Assembly: GCA_902551155.1 (NCBI GenBank)
Contig: CACDBG010000011.1
Coordinates: forward strand, 1 to 45,090
Direction of reading: 5' to 3'
Length of the DNA: 45,090 nucleotides
Source of the DNA: an uncultured Verrucomicrobiota bacterium
GTDB taxonomy: Bacteria > Verrucomicrobiota > Verrucomicrobiia > Limisphaerales > UBA1100
Below the pieces are notes generated by a model, which did not search any database, was not told the DNA's origin, and was given only the letters and a program-made list of their open reading frames with translations. The translations under genes were made by a program, and so were the position numbers. Below, piece after piece: positions 17,200 to 27,151 of this stretch. Each line of letters starts with the position of its first letter. Position 1 is the stretch's first letter.

Positions 17200-20100
17200 A
17201 TGCGGCTTTCCCTTAAATTTTTCTGGCTCGCAGCTTTTCTTTTTGCAGCCCAGACATGGGCCACCCCCTCCGCAAATCAGATTGAGTTCTTTGAAAAACA
17301 TATTCGTCCTGCTCTGGCTGAGCACTGTTATGAATGTCACAACAGTGCAGGAAAAGCCAAAGGAGATCTGGCTCTGGACTGGAAAGGTGGGATTATAGAG
17401 GGGGGAGCCAGTGGAGACCTAATTGTTCCGGGCAAACCCGATCAGAGTCTTTTGATCCGTGTGATCACCTATGAAGAGAAGGACCTAAAAATGCCCAAGG
17501 GAGGTGCGCGGTTTTCACCTGAGTTAGTTCAGTACTTTGAAAAATGGATTGCCATGGGCGCCCCGGATCCAAGAATTAATAAACCCACTAAGGAACAAAT
17601 TGCAAAAGCTACATCTTGGGAAACCATCCGTGAAAAGAGAAAGAAATGGTGGAGCTTCCAGCCAATACAAGCCTCCCCTCCACCCGAGGTAAAGGGTGAT
17701 TGGGCCACGAGCAGCATAGACAAATTTATTCAAGCTAAATGGGAGGAACACTTTCTTCAACCTGCTCCAGACGCCAAGCCTGAGGATTTGATCCGCCGTC
17801 TATCCTTTGTCTTAACCGGCCTTCCTCCTACCCCAGTGGAGAGTACGGCATTTCTAAAAGCAGCTGCAAATAATCGAAACAATGCAATTAAGCAAGCCGT
17901 CGAACGACTGATCGCCTCACCCCATTTTGGGGAACGCTGGGCTCGGCATTGGATGGATTGGGTACGATACGCCGAGTCATTAGGCAGCGAGGGTGACCCG
18001 CGTATCCCTCATGCAGCTCAATATAGAAACTACCTGATTCGGGCTTTTAATCAGGATATCCCTTACAATCAGCTCCTGCGAGAACACATCGCCGGAGACC
18101 TACTGGCAAAACCCCGAATAAATGAGGCACTGGGCCTAAATGAATCGGCCATTGGTCCTGCTCATTATCGATTTTTCCTCCAAGGTTTTGCCCCAACCGA
18201 TGCACTTGATGAATTAGTACGTACCTCAGAGGATCAGATCGATGTAGTTTCCAAGGCATTCCTTGGAATGACCGTCTCCTGTGCACGATGCCATAACCAC
18301 AAATTTGATGCGATTAGTCAAAAGGATTATCACGCGTTTTACAGCATCATGACCAGTACGCGACCAGCAACAATCAATGTAGATTCTCCTGATCGCCAGA
18401 ATTTGCACAAAACGCAAATGCAACAACTTAAAGAAAAGATTCGCTCAGTCCTCGCCAAAAAATGGCTTGAGGAAGCTGACAAGTTCTCAGATAGACTGAT
18501 GCAACCTGATGACCGTTTGCAAAAGGCAATCAACAACGCCAAGGGTAAAGAAAACCCCCTACACGCCTGGCAGCAGCTCCACAAAACCCGGGGTAATGAT
18601 TTCATTAAAGGCTGGAATCGACTTGCTAAGGATTTCAGTAGTAGTGCCAAGCGGCTGAACGAACAAAATAACCGACCCTATGCTCAACACTGGAAGTTTA
18701 ATAAAGGTGGCGCATCAAAATGGATACAGAACGGCAACGGGTTAAATAAGAAAACTGCAAATCCTGGATCATTCCGCATTCTCCCCAAAGGCGAACAAAT
18801 CGTGGAGGATATTCTTCCAGCGGGAATCTACTCTCACCTCCTTTCAGCTAAACACACTGGTTGGCTCGGATCACCGCGCTTTCGGATTGGGCCCAATGAA
18901 TCTATTTGGGTTCGAGTGCGCGGCACGGAAAATGTAATGGCTCGGTATGTTGTACAAAACTATACCCGTAGCGGAACGGTCTACCCCACAACTCGACTCA
19001 ATGACAATAAATGGCGATGGCAACAATGGAGCTTAAAATACTGGGAAGGCGATGACGCACACCTTGAAGTTACCACTGCCGGGGAACAGGCTGTTCTTAC
19101 TTCTGGTGGAGCTAATTCTTGGTTTGGCGTAACTGAAGCATTGGTTCTAAAGCCCGGACAACCCAGCCCACGTGAAGAAGCCGCCCTAAACGTAAGCCCT
19201 CTATTTACAGTGGGTTCGCCAAAAAATACCGAAGTACTTTCCAATCAGTATGCGAGGGCATTACGTGAAAGCATCAATGTCTGGAAACAAAAAACAATGA
19301 ATGATTTTCAAGCGAACTTTTTGGGATATTTCATCCGCGAAAATCTATTATCCAATACTTTAGCCAGTGCTCCAAAGGCAGCGAAACTCACAGCAGATTA
19401 CCGAAAGCTGGAGGCTGAAATTTCATTACCTCAACGTGCCCCGGGCGTTGTAGAGGGAGATGCCCAGGATATGCCTCTTTACATCCGTGGCAGCCACAAA
19501 CAACCGGGAGAAACCGTTCCTCGTCGCTTTCTGGAAGCTTTTGATCCCAAACCCTTTAACACAAAACAATCAGGCAGACTGGAGCTGTCCAATGCAATGT
19601 TACGGCCGGATAATCCACTCGTTGCACGCGTGATTGTAAACCGTATATGGCATCATATTTTTGGGCAGGGCTTAGTAGCTACGCCAGATAACTTTGGCAA
19701 GCTTGGCACAAAGCCCAGCCACTCCAAATTACTCGATCATCTTGCGACCCGATTCGTTAAGGAAGGTTGGTCCATCAAGCAACTCATCCGAGAGCTAACA
19801 CTTACTCGAACCTTTCAGCTGAGTGCCGCAACGACTCCGACTATGCAGGAATCTGACCCGGATAATAAGCTCCTTGCCCGCGCGCACCTTCGCCGACTGG
19901 ATGCCGAATCCATTCGTGATGCCATGCTCCAGACTAGCGGAGCTTTAGACCGAAATCCCTATGGTGGTTCCGACGCCTTTAATACAAACAGGCGCAGTAT
20001 TTATGTACGCGTTATACGCAATAACCTGGACCCATTCCTTACTGCCTTTGACCAACCCGTCCCAGCTACAGTCAAAGGGCGTCGAGATAAGACCAATGTT

Positions 20101-21261
20101 CCCTCGCAATCTCTTACAATGATGAATTCACCATTTGTCGTTACACTTGCAGAGCGCTTAGCCAAACGCATCCAAAATAACGTAGCGCTTACGGATCAAC
20201 AGGCACGAATTAAGCACCTCTTCCAACTTATCTTAAACCGGTTACCGACGATAACTGAATCAAACCGGGCCAAATCCTTTCTAAACACAACCGGAGACCA
20301 CCAACAAGTAGCACAGGAAAAAATAAAAGCCATTAAGTCTCAAATCAAAGCGGTCAATTTCAAAATCGCCAGCCTCACGGAACCAACGCGCAAACGACTC
20401 CTGGATTCACGTAAAAAGAATAATTCCAAAACTACACCTATTGGCCCTAAACCTATCGCAGCTTGGAACTTTGCAAAAGGCACTAAAGATCAAATGGGCA
20501 AAATGGACCTCAGCCTTCAAGGTAAAGCAAAGATTCAAAACGGTACCCTCGTCCTAAATGGCCAAAATGCTTTTGCCCGGAGCAAACCAATCACCAAAAA
20601 CATTACTTCCAAGACCCTTGAAGCATGGGTAGAGCTCAGCAAGCTTAACGAACGCGGTGGTGGCGTAATTAGCCTACAGACGCGTAGTGGCGTATTATTT
20701 GACGCGATTGTTTTTGGGGAACAACAAGCCGGCCACTGGATGGCCGGTAGTAACAATTTTAAGCGCACTAGAAGTTTTGGCGGGACTGAGGAAAAGGTAG
20801 CCACCAAAAGACCTGTACATGTAGCTATTGTGTACGCTTCTGATGGCACCATCACAGGTTATCGAGACGGAAAGCCTTATGGTCGTTCTTATAAAGCAGA
20901 TATTCAGAACTTTATTGCCGGCGAATCTGAAATTGTAATTGGCTTACGCCATGGAACAAGTGCAGGCAAGAGCCGTATGCTCTCTGGGAAAATCCTCAAA
21001 GCACACTTATATGACCGCGCACTAAATGCCGAGGAAATCCTTGTATCAGGAAGCGATAACCCAAATTACATTTCTGAAAAGGAACTGCTCGCCAATTTGC
21101 ATAAAAAACAGCGAGAAGAATTAGAAAAACTTAGCACGTCACTTAACAAGCTCAATGAGCAAATGAGAACCTTGGAAAAAGTCGGAGCAACTGCTCCGGA
21201 TCCTTGGCGCGACCTCGCCCAAGCCATGTTCAATCTGAAAGAATTTATATATTTGCAATGA
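17200..21261 (+). CDS. PSCyt1/DUF1549/DUF1553 cytochrome protein with LamG-coiled-coil insert
   Basis: A 1353-residue exported protein; ATG 17200 follows a GTG in frame at 17197, either may be used. After the signal peptide comes a cytochrome c-type domain with HCYECHN (C43, C46, H47), then DUF1549 ([23 protein letters not shown], second heme motif [14 protein letters not shown]), a beta-rich middle domain, and DUF1553 ([30 protein letters not shown]). Just before the last helix ([19 protein letters not shown]) there is an insert of about 290 residues: coiled coil, LamG domain (about 1083-1285), coiled coil. It overlaps the DUF1501 gene by four bases (ATGA). A periplasmic electron-transfer complex is inferred. 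Confidence 0.93.
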   Translation: MRLSLKFFWLAAFLFAAQTWATPSANQIEFFEKHIRPALAEHCYECHNSAGKAKGDLALDWKGGIIEGGASGDLIVPGKPDQSLLIRVITYEEKDLKMPKGGARFSPELVQYFEKWIAMGAPDPRINKPTKEQIAKATSWETIREKRKKWWSFQPIQASPPPEVKGDWATSSIDKFIQAKWEEHFLQPAPDAKPEDLIRRLSFVLTGLPPTPVESTAFLKAAANNRNNAIKQAVERLIASPHFGERWARHWMDWVRYAESLGSEGDPRIPHAAQYRNYLIRAFNQDIPYNQLLREHIAGDLLAKPRINEALGLNESAIGPAHYRFFLQGFAPTDALDELVRTSEDQIDVVSKAFLGMTVSCARCHNHKFDAISQKDYHAFYSIMTSTRPATINVDSPDRQNLHKTQMQQLKEKIRSVLAKKWLEEADKFSDRLMQPDDRLQKAINNAKGKENPLHAWQQLHKTRGNDFIKGWNRLAKDFSSSAKRLNEQNNRPYAQHWKFNKGGASKWIQNGNGLNKKTANPGSFRILPKGEQIVEDILPAGIYSHLLSAKHTGWLGSPRFRIGPNESIWVRVRGTENVMARYVVQNYTRSGTVYPTTRLNDNKWRWQQWSLKYWEGDDAHLEVTTAGEQAVLTSGGANSWFGVTEALVLKPGQPSPREEAALNVSPLFTVGSPKNTEVLSNQYARALRESINVWKQKTMNDFQANFLGYFIRENLLSNTLASAPKAAKLTADYRKLEAEISLPQRAPGVVEGDAQDMPLYIRGSHKQPGETVPRRFLEAFDPKPFNTKQSGRLELSNAMLRPDNPLVARVIVNRIWHHIFGQGLVATPDNFGKLGTKPSHSKLLDHLATRFVKEGWSIKQLIRELTLTRTFQLSAATTPTMQESDPDNKLLARAHLRRLDAESIRDAMLQTSGALDRNPYGGSDAFNTNRRSIYVRVIRNNLDPFLTAFDQPVPATVKGRRDKTNVPSQSLTMMNSPFVVTLAERLAKRIQNNVALTDQQARIKHLFQLILNRLPTITESNRAKSFLNTTGDHQQVAQEKIKAIKSQIKAVNFKIASLTEPTRKRLLDSRKKNNSKTTPIGPKPIAAWNFAKGTKDQMGKMDLSLQGKAKIQNGTLVLNGQNAFARSKPITKNITSKTLEAWVELSKLNERGGGVISLQTRSGVLFDAIVFGEQQAGHWMAGSNNFKRTRSFGGTEEKVATKRPVHVAIVYASDGTITGYRDGKPYGRSYKADIQNFIAGESEIVIGLRHGTSAGKSRMLSGKILKAHLYDRALNAEEILVSGSDNPNYISEKELLANLHKKQREELEKLSTSLNKLNEQMRTLEKVGATAPDPWRDLAQAMFNLKEFIYLQ

Positions 21262-22673
21262 ACACCTCTGCCTCTCTTACCCGTCGCGAAATGCTCGCAC
21301 AATGTTCCACTGGTTTTGGACTGATGGCACTACAGGGATTGATGTCCTCACCGGCTTTTGGGGGCAAAACCAAAAAATCTCATTTTAGGCCCCGAGCAAA
21401 ACACGTGATTCTTTGCTACATGTCCGGCGGAGCATCTCATGTAGACACGTTTGACCCCAAACCCAAACTCAAGGAAATGCACGGCAAGCCGATGCCCGTA
21501 AAAGTAGAACGCACCCAGTTCAACAACAACGGTAACATCATGGCCTCACCCTTTGAATTCAAGAAATACGGCCAAAGCGGACTGCCAGTAAGCAGTCTCT
21601 TCCCATATGTTGCAGAGAGCGCTGATGAACTGGCAGTCATCCGCTCTATCACCAGCAAGGTAAACGAACATGCCCAAGGCAATTATGCCTTCCATACCGG
21701 TTTTCCCTTTATGGGCCACCCAACCGCAGGAGCATGGGTCACCTATGGGCTTGGCACTGAAAACCAAAATCTTCCAGGCTTCGTAGTCTTACAGGCTGGG
21801 GGAGCACGGGTTCCCCATGGCGGTGTGGGCCTTTTTAGTAACGGTTATCTCCCGGCAGAAAATCAGGGTTCCATTATTGTGGGGGATAAACAACCAGCTG
21901 TACTCAATATTAAACCACGTGAAACAGATACAGCTCAAAGGTCACGACTCGACTTTATAAAAGGGCTCGATACTGATTTTGTAAACCGGATTGGTGGCGA
22001 CACTGACGTAGAAGCAGCTGTGCGTAATTATGAAACCGCCTACCGGATGCAAACTGCGGTTCCAGAACTATGCGACCTAGGCAATGAATCTGATGCTACA
22101 AAAAAAATGTACGGCATGGATTCTCCCAATGGGGTGACACGTGCATATGGTCATCAAGCACTGCTTGCACGTCGGCTGGTCGAAAGAGGCGTGCGATTTG
22201 TGGAGCTTAGCTGCCTGCCTGAAAAAATGGGCGGAGGACAAGCCCCCAACCCTTGGGATCAACACGGAAATTTAAAAAATGGGCACGAAAATATGGCACG
22301 TCAGGTTGACCAACCCATCGGTGGATTACTAAAGGATCTAAAAAGTCGTGACCTCCTCAAGGAGACACTGGTAATTTGGGCTGGTGAATTTGGACGCACC
22401 CCTTTTTCTCAAGGACGTAACGGACGTGACCATAACCCCTATGGCTATAGTGTATGGCTAGCGGGAGGAGGCACTAAAGGTGGGGCGATTTATGGAGCAA
22501 CTGATGAGCTCGGTTATCATGCAACCGAAAATAAATGTGATGTGTATGACCTCTGGGCAACCGTATTACACCTACTTGGAGTCGACCATGAAGAACTTAC
22601 CTACCGCCACGGTGGACGGGATCTCCGCTTAACCGATGTGCACGGCAAGGTGATAAAGGAAGTTATTTCCTAG
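21258..22673 (+). CDS. DUF1501 family protein, Tat-type signal
   Basis: A 471-residue protein. The ATG at 21258 overlaps the stop of the preceding gene and opens with [12 protein letters not shown], a twin-arginine-like signal followed by a hydrophobic stretch. The DUF1501 landmarks are [21 protein letters not shown] near the mature N-terminus, [17 protein letters not shown], and the C-terminal [18 protein letters not shown] and [17 protein letters not shown], which belong to an alkaline-phosphatase-like fold. In PVC genomes it almost always follows a PSCyt1/DUF1549/DUF1553 gene, as here, so the two products probably act together. No enzymatic activity is established for the family. Confidence 0.94.
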   Translation: MNTSASLTRREMLAQCSTGFGLMALQGLMSSPAFGGKTKKSHFRPRAKHVILCYMSGGASHVDTFDPKPKLKEMHGKPMPVKVERTQFNNNGNIMASPFEFKKYGQSGLPVSSLFPYVAESADELAVIRSITSKVNEHAQGNYAFHTGFPFMGHPTAGAWVTYGLGTENQNLPGFVVLQAGGARVPHGGVGLFSNGYLPAENQGSIIVGDKQPAVLNIKPRETDTAQRSRLDFIKGLDTDFVNRIGGDTDVEAAVRNYETAYRMQTAVPELCDLGNESDATKKMYGMDSPNGVTRAYGHQALLARRLVERGVRFVELSCLPEKMGGGQAPNPWDQHGNLKNGHENMARQVDQPIGGLLKDLKSRDLLKETLVIWAGEFGRTPFSQGRNGRDHNPYGYSVWLAGGGTKGGAIYGATDELGYHATENKCDVYDLWATVLHLLGVDHEELTYRHGGRDLRLTDVHGKVIKEVIS

Positions 22674-22710
22674 CGAACACTGTAAATACGGGAAAAGAAT
22701 GTATCTTGCA

Positions 22711-22740
22711 AAAAGAGGTGAATAACGGGCATTATATTCC
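22711..22740 (+). promoter_or_regulatory. Possible promoter before the DUF1552 gene
   Basis: In the 88-base gap after the DUF1501 gene, TTGCAA (near 22707-22712) and CATTAT (near 22731-22736) stand about 18 bases apart. The match is partial and the gap has no terminator, so read-through from upstream is also possible. Confidence 0.2.
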
Positions 22741-22761
22741 TTCAAACATAGGGACAGCATC

Positions 22762-24129
22762 ATGACGATCAATCGACGTAAATTCCTAAAAGCAGGTGGA
22801 GCTACCATGGCACTGCCTTTTTTGCACTCGTTACCCGAAGCTATGGCTGCTACCCCAAATGCAGGCGAAAAACCGGACAAAAAACTGGTCATCATGTATA
22901 TTCCAAATGGGATCGTGCGACGCTGTTTTTTTCCTGGAGAAGATATGGCCGAGCTACCCGCATTCATCGGTGGCTTTAATGCCGACAAGACCAAGGAACA
23001 GCGCCGATTCAGGAATGACCCCGGCATATATAACTTGGAATGGACGCCCACCATGGAACCTTTAAAGGCGCATGCCAAAGACATCACGATGGTCACCGGC
23101 TTGGATCGAACATTTAAAAATGGCCAAGACGTTCACGCCCAAGGAGCTTCTTGCTATTTGACCAGTCTCTCTCCCGCACAGGCAGCCGAACAGGGCATCA
23201 AGCATCCTAATGGTCGTAGTCTGGACCAGATCATAGGAGACAAGGTTGGCCATAAAACTGTTTTGAATACCTTGGAAATCAGCTGCAACGGATTCCGAGC
23301 CCCCAAGGAACCCATCGAGTTTGATAATATTTCGTGGTACGGACCGGGCAAAATCGCACCCTCGATTAGAGATCCCAGAAAGTTATATGACAGGTTGTTT
23401 TCCAAGGATAGTTTTCGGGCCCACATATCTGATGTTTCGGATTTGGTTTTAGCGGATGCCAAATCTCTTTCAAAGAAATTGTCCAGTGAAGACAGATCGA
23501 CCATGGATGAATTCATGACCATGATCCGCAATGTTGAAGTGCGTATGGCCAAGCTTGAAAAGCTGCTCTCAGATGCGGACGTTACCGTACCCAAAGAAGA
23601 AATTCTACCACGCGGTGAGTACATACGCTTACAAGCTGACCTCATGCTGCTCGCTTTCCAAATGGGCATCACCAATGTTTCCACTTTCATGATTGGCCCA
23701 GAACGCTGGGATGCCACCTTGATGTATGAGGGGGTGTTTGACAAACCGGTCCAACACCACAACATGACTCACAATCAAAAAGGCAAAGGGTATCTTGAAC
23801 TTGCGAAGATCGACCTATTCCACATGCAGCAGTATGCTTATATGATCAAGCGCATGAAAGAAATCAAGGAATCTGATGGAACCACCATGCTTGAAAATTC
23901 CATGATTACTTATGGAGCTGCCCTAGGAGATGGTTCAACTCATCAGTACTATGATTTACCAATGATCGTAGCCGGCGGAGCACAGGGCCAAATCAAGCAA
24001 GGCCGATTCATTAAGATGAAAAGCGGCACGCTCAACTCCAACCTCTGGCTTACGTTGGCAAAGCTTATGGGGCTGGAAATAGAATCCTACGCCGATAGTC
24101 ATGGAGTCATCTCTGATCTCTGGACTTAA
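22762..24129 (+). CDS. DUF1552 family protein, Tat-type signal
   Basis: A 455-residue protein starting with INRRKFLKAGGATMALPFL, a twin-arginine signal. The mature part shows DUF1552 features: KLVIMYIPNGIVRRCFFP, WTPTMEPLKAHAKDITMVTGL, GHKTVLNTLEISCNG, NISWYGPGKIAP and RDPRKLYDRLF, ending with YADSHGVISDLW. DUF1552 proteins occur next to DUF1592 cytochrome proteins in Planctomycetota, Verrucomicrobiota and Myxococcota, and the next gene is one, eight bases away. They look like relatives of DUF1501 proteins. The biochemical role is not established. Confidence 0.94.
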   Translation: MTINRRKFLKAGGATMALPFLHSLPEAMAATPNAGEKPDKKLVIMYIPNGIVRRCFFPGEDMAELPAFIGGFNADKTKEQRRFRNDPGIYNLEWTPTMEPLKAHAKDITMVTGLDRTFKNGQDVHAQGASCYLTSLSPAQAAEQGIKHPNGRSLDQIIGDKVGHKTVLNTLEISCNGFRAPKEPIEFDNISWYGPGKIAPSIRDPRKLYDRLFSKDSFRAHISDVSDLVLADAKSLSKKLSSEDRSTMDEFMTMIRNVEVRMAKLEKLLSDADVTVPKEEILPRGEYIRLQADLMLLAFQMGITNVSTFMIGPERWDATLMYEGVFDKPVQHHNMTHNQKGKGYLELAKIDLFHMQQYAYMIKRMKEIKESDGTTMLENSMITYGAALGDGSTHQYYDLPMIVAGGAQGQIKQGRFIKMKSGTLNSNLWLTLAKLMGLEIESYADSHGVISDLWT

Positions 24130-24136
24130 TTCAACC

Positions 24137-27067
24137 ATGCCGCTTCACCGGTTTTTCAGAATTTCTGCGATACTTCTTGCAGTTATGATTTCCCTCGCAA
24201 CCGAGGGAGCCGATTTGTTCAAAACTATAGTAAAGCCATTTATTTCAAACCACTGTGTAAAATGCCATGGGGGTGAAAAAGTAAAGGGCAAGATAAACCT
24301 CAAAGAGATTAGCGCCCATGAGGAACTAATGGAAAATCCTGAATTAATTAGAGACCTTATTGGAGTTTTGGACGCAGGTGACATGCCTCCTGAAGATGAA
24401 CTTCAGCCTGACCCCAAAGAACGCAATGCCCTCCTCGCCACACTCAAGACGCTCCTTCAATCCGCCACACGTGGTAAAAGGTCCAAATACAATTCACCGC
24501 AACGGCTTAATCGATTTCAATATAATAATACAGTACGAGACCTATTTGCTCTCAACCGAAATGTTTTTGCTCTTCCGGAGAAGCTGATGACGCGAGAAAC
24601 CATTTACCTGAATGACCCAAAGGTACCTGAAAGTGTTAAAGTACGTTCTTTAGCAATGAACCCAGCTGAGGGGTTAAAGGATGTAAAGCCATTTCCCCAA
24701 GACCTTAGGGCTTCCCATGGTTTTGATAACCAGGCAAATCAACTAACTCTTTCCCCGTTGCTCTTGGATGCATTCTTGCGGCTTAGTGTTTCGATAGTAG
24801 AAAGCCCGGATTTTAATGAGAATACTGTGGGAATTTGGAATGCTTTTTTTAAAGCTCCTGATAACGAAGTTGATATCCAAACTGAAACCCAGAAGCGAAT
24901 TAAAACTTTTCTGAGCACGGCGTTCCGAGGGCCTGTAGAACCTTCCGTTTTGGATCGGTATACCGTATATGCCTTAGACAAAATAGAAAATAAATTACCC
25001 TATACTGAGGCTATGAAGAAAGTCGCCTCTGCCGCGTTATCATCGCCGCTCTTTCTCTATCGACACTCTTCGGGCGACAAGAATCTTAATTTAGCTTCCA
25101 ACCTTTCCTATTTCTTATGGGCTAGCACACCGGATGAAGCATTGCTCAATCTAGCAAAATCAGGAGATCTAATTAAACCCGAAATACTCAATAAAAGTAT
25201 TCAGCGGATGCTTACGGACCCCAAGATAGAACGTTTTCTAGATGCCTTCCCGGCACAGTGGATGCAGTTGCAAAATATACTCGCAGCGACACCAGACCCC
25301 CAAAAACACCGCTTCTTTACCTTGGACAAAAACCACCCTGCCAGCCTACAAATGGTTTGCGAACCACTACTACTCTTTGATGCCGTCTTCGTCGAAAACC
25401 GACCCATTATTGAACTCATCAAACCAAATTTCAGCTATCAAAGCGATTTTCTAAAAGACTGGTACACCACCGAACTTAAAGCTCCTAAATTGGATATCTC
25501 CACACTGGTAAAAGAAAACCGTAAACTTGAAGAGCGTAAGCAAAGTTTGGAGACTTTAATTAAAACTACCGAAGCCGACCTTGCTAAACTGATCGATCCA
25601 ATCCGTCAAAAAATTCTTGAAGAGAGAAAGAAAAAAATAAACGACCTGAAACCGGTTGATCTTAAGCCCTATGCTGCATGGGAATTCGATGGGAACCTGA
25701 GAAGTTCAGTTGGAAATTTCCCACTAAAGGCTAACGGAAAAGTCTCCTTTAAGGATGGTATGGTCGTTATAAACCGCTCTTTTCTTCAAAGCTCAAATCT
25801 CCCCATCGATTTGAAAGCCAAAACCCTCGAGGTATGGTGCATGATTCCAAATGTGGATCAAGTCGGTGGTGGCGTTATGGGCACTCAAGGTCCCGGGGAT
25901 TTCTTTGACACCATTGTGCTAGGGGAACGTAAACGCAGACACTGGATCTCTGGCAGCAATGGGTTTAGTCGTACATTAGATTTTCCCGAGTCAACGCCAG
26001 AAACTGCAATCAACCAACTAATCCATTTGGTAATGGTATATCAAGAAGACGGCACAACCCTCCTCTATCGCAACGGCACCCCATATGGTAAACCTTTCAA
26101 GCGAAGTCGTGCGACTTTCCCCAAAGACAGGACCTCTGTCATTTTTGGCTTACGACATCTACCTCCCGGAGGAAACAAATACCTAAATGTAACTATCGAC
26201 AAAGCACGCCTATACAATAGGGCGCTAACAGCTGAAGAAGTTGTCGCCTCAGCCTCGGGTAAAAATCTATTCGTCTCAGAAACCGACACATTAAAAGCCA
26301 TGACTGACCAACAGGAGAAGGAAATGGTGGCAATGAAAGAAACTTTAAGCCAAGCCAATGAAGCACATAAGAAGCTACCCAAGAAAAATGACATTGGTAA
26401 AATACAACAGGCTCACCGACAACGTTTCGATAATGACATTAGTAAAAAACTTCGCTCACCTAGTTTCAGTCGACTATCAATAAAAGATCCACGATATGGA
26501 GGCATTATTACAAATGCAGCCATGTTAAGCATGAATAATGGCACAAAAAGAACTCATCCTATTGCACGAGGTGCATGGATTATTGAGGTTATTTTCAACA
26601 ACCCCCCACCTCCCCCGCCCAATGACATACCCCCCCTGAATGAAAACGATGGACCGAAGAACCTCACAATCCGGGAAAAATTTGCCAAACATCGTGAAAA
26701 TCCTGACTGTGCAGGCTGTCATTCTAAACTCGACCCTCTTGGTTTTGCCCTGGAAAACTTTGATATCACCGGTCGCTGGCGCGATAAATATAATAACGGC
26801 AGAAAAGTAGATGCCAGTGGTATTCTGCTGCGCAAATATGAGTTCAGTGATATCGTTAAATTCAAGGACTCTCTGGTACAAGAAGATAAGCGATTTGCTA
26901 AAGCTTTCACTTCGCACCTTCTAAGGTATGCATTAGCACGTGAACTTCTACCTCAAGATACACTAACCGTTGAATCCATAGTAAATGATACACAAAAAGA
27001 AGACTATCGCCTGAAATCTCTAATTCAAAAGGTCATTCTTAGTGATGCGTTTCTGCAAACACAGTAA
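24137..27067 (+). CDS. DUF1587/DUF1592/DUF1588/DUF1585 cytochrome protein with LamG-coiled-coil insert
   Basis: A 976-residue exported protein; the ATG at 24137 gives a clean signal peptide and follows the DUF1552 stop by seven bases. Order of parts: cytochrome c-type domain (C40, C43, H44), DUF1587 (LNRFQYNNTVRDLFAL), DUF1592 (SPLFLYRHSSGD, FLWASTPDEALLN), start of DUF1588 ending near KDWYTTEL, then an insert of coiled coil (about 457-505), LamG domain (about 510-705) and coiled coil (to about 765), then the rest of DUF1588 (RYGGIITNAAMLSMN, second heme motif C858, C861, H862) and DUF1585. The insert splits DUF1588 and resembles the insert in the PSD1 gene at 17200. It probably works with the DUF1552 product. 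Confidence 0.93.
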   Translation: MPLHRFFRISAILLAVMISLATEGADLFKTIVKPFISNHCVKCHGGEKVKGKINLKEISAHEELMENPELIRDLIGVLDAGDMPPEDELQPDPKERNALLATLKTLLQSATRGKRSKYNSPQRLNRFQYNNTVRDLFALNRNVFALPEKLMTRETIYLNDPKVPESVKVRSLAMNPAEGLKDVKPFPQDLRASHGFDNQANQLTLSPLLLDAFLRLSVSIVESPDFNENTVGIWNAFFKAPDNEVDIQTETQKRIKTFLSTAFRGPVEPSVLDRYTVYALDKIENKLPYTEAMKKVASAALSSPLFLYRHSSGDKNLNLASNLSYFLWASTPDEALLNLAKSGDLIKPEILNKSIQRMLTDPKIERFLDAFPAQWMQLQNILAATPDPQKHRFFTLDKNHPASLQMVCEPLLLFDAVFVENRPIIELIKPNFSYQSDFLKDWYTTELKAPKLDISTLVKENRKLEERKQSLETLIKTTEADLAKLIDPIRQKILEERKKKINDLKPVDLKPYAAWEFDGNLRSSVGNFPLKANGKVSFKDGMVVINRSFLQSSNLPIDLKAKTLEVWCMIPNVDQVGGGVMGTQGPGDFFDTIVLGERKRRHWISGSNGFSRTLDFPESTPETAINQLIHLVMVYQEDGTTLLYRNGTPYGKPFKRSRATFPKDRTSVIFGLRHLPPGGNKYLNVTIDKARLYNRALTAEEVVASASGKNLFVSETDTLKAMTDQQEKEMVAMKETLSQANEAHKKLPKKNDIGKIQQAHRQRFDNDISKKLRSPSFSRLSIKDPRYGGIITNAAMLSMNNGTKRTHPIARGAWIIEVIFNNPPPPPPNDIPPLNENDGPKNLTIREKFAKHRENPDCAGCHSKLDPLGFALENFDITGRWRDKYNNGRKVDASGILLRKYEFSDIVKFKDSLVQEDKRFAKAFTSHLLRYALARELLPQDTLTVESIVNDTQKEDYRLKSLIQKVILSDAFLQTQ

Positions 27068-27151
27068 AGACCAAACAAATCTAAATCTCATAATTTATTG
27101 TCCCTTTTCCGTTGGCTTCCATAAGTCGCTGGAGTATTTTTTGACCGAACC

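Noticed and set aside
23154-23765. Minus-strand open frame of 203 codons
   Set aside because: Antisense to the DUF1552 gene with no recognisable motifs.
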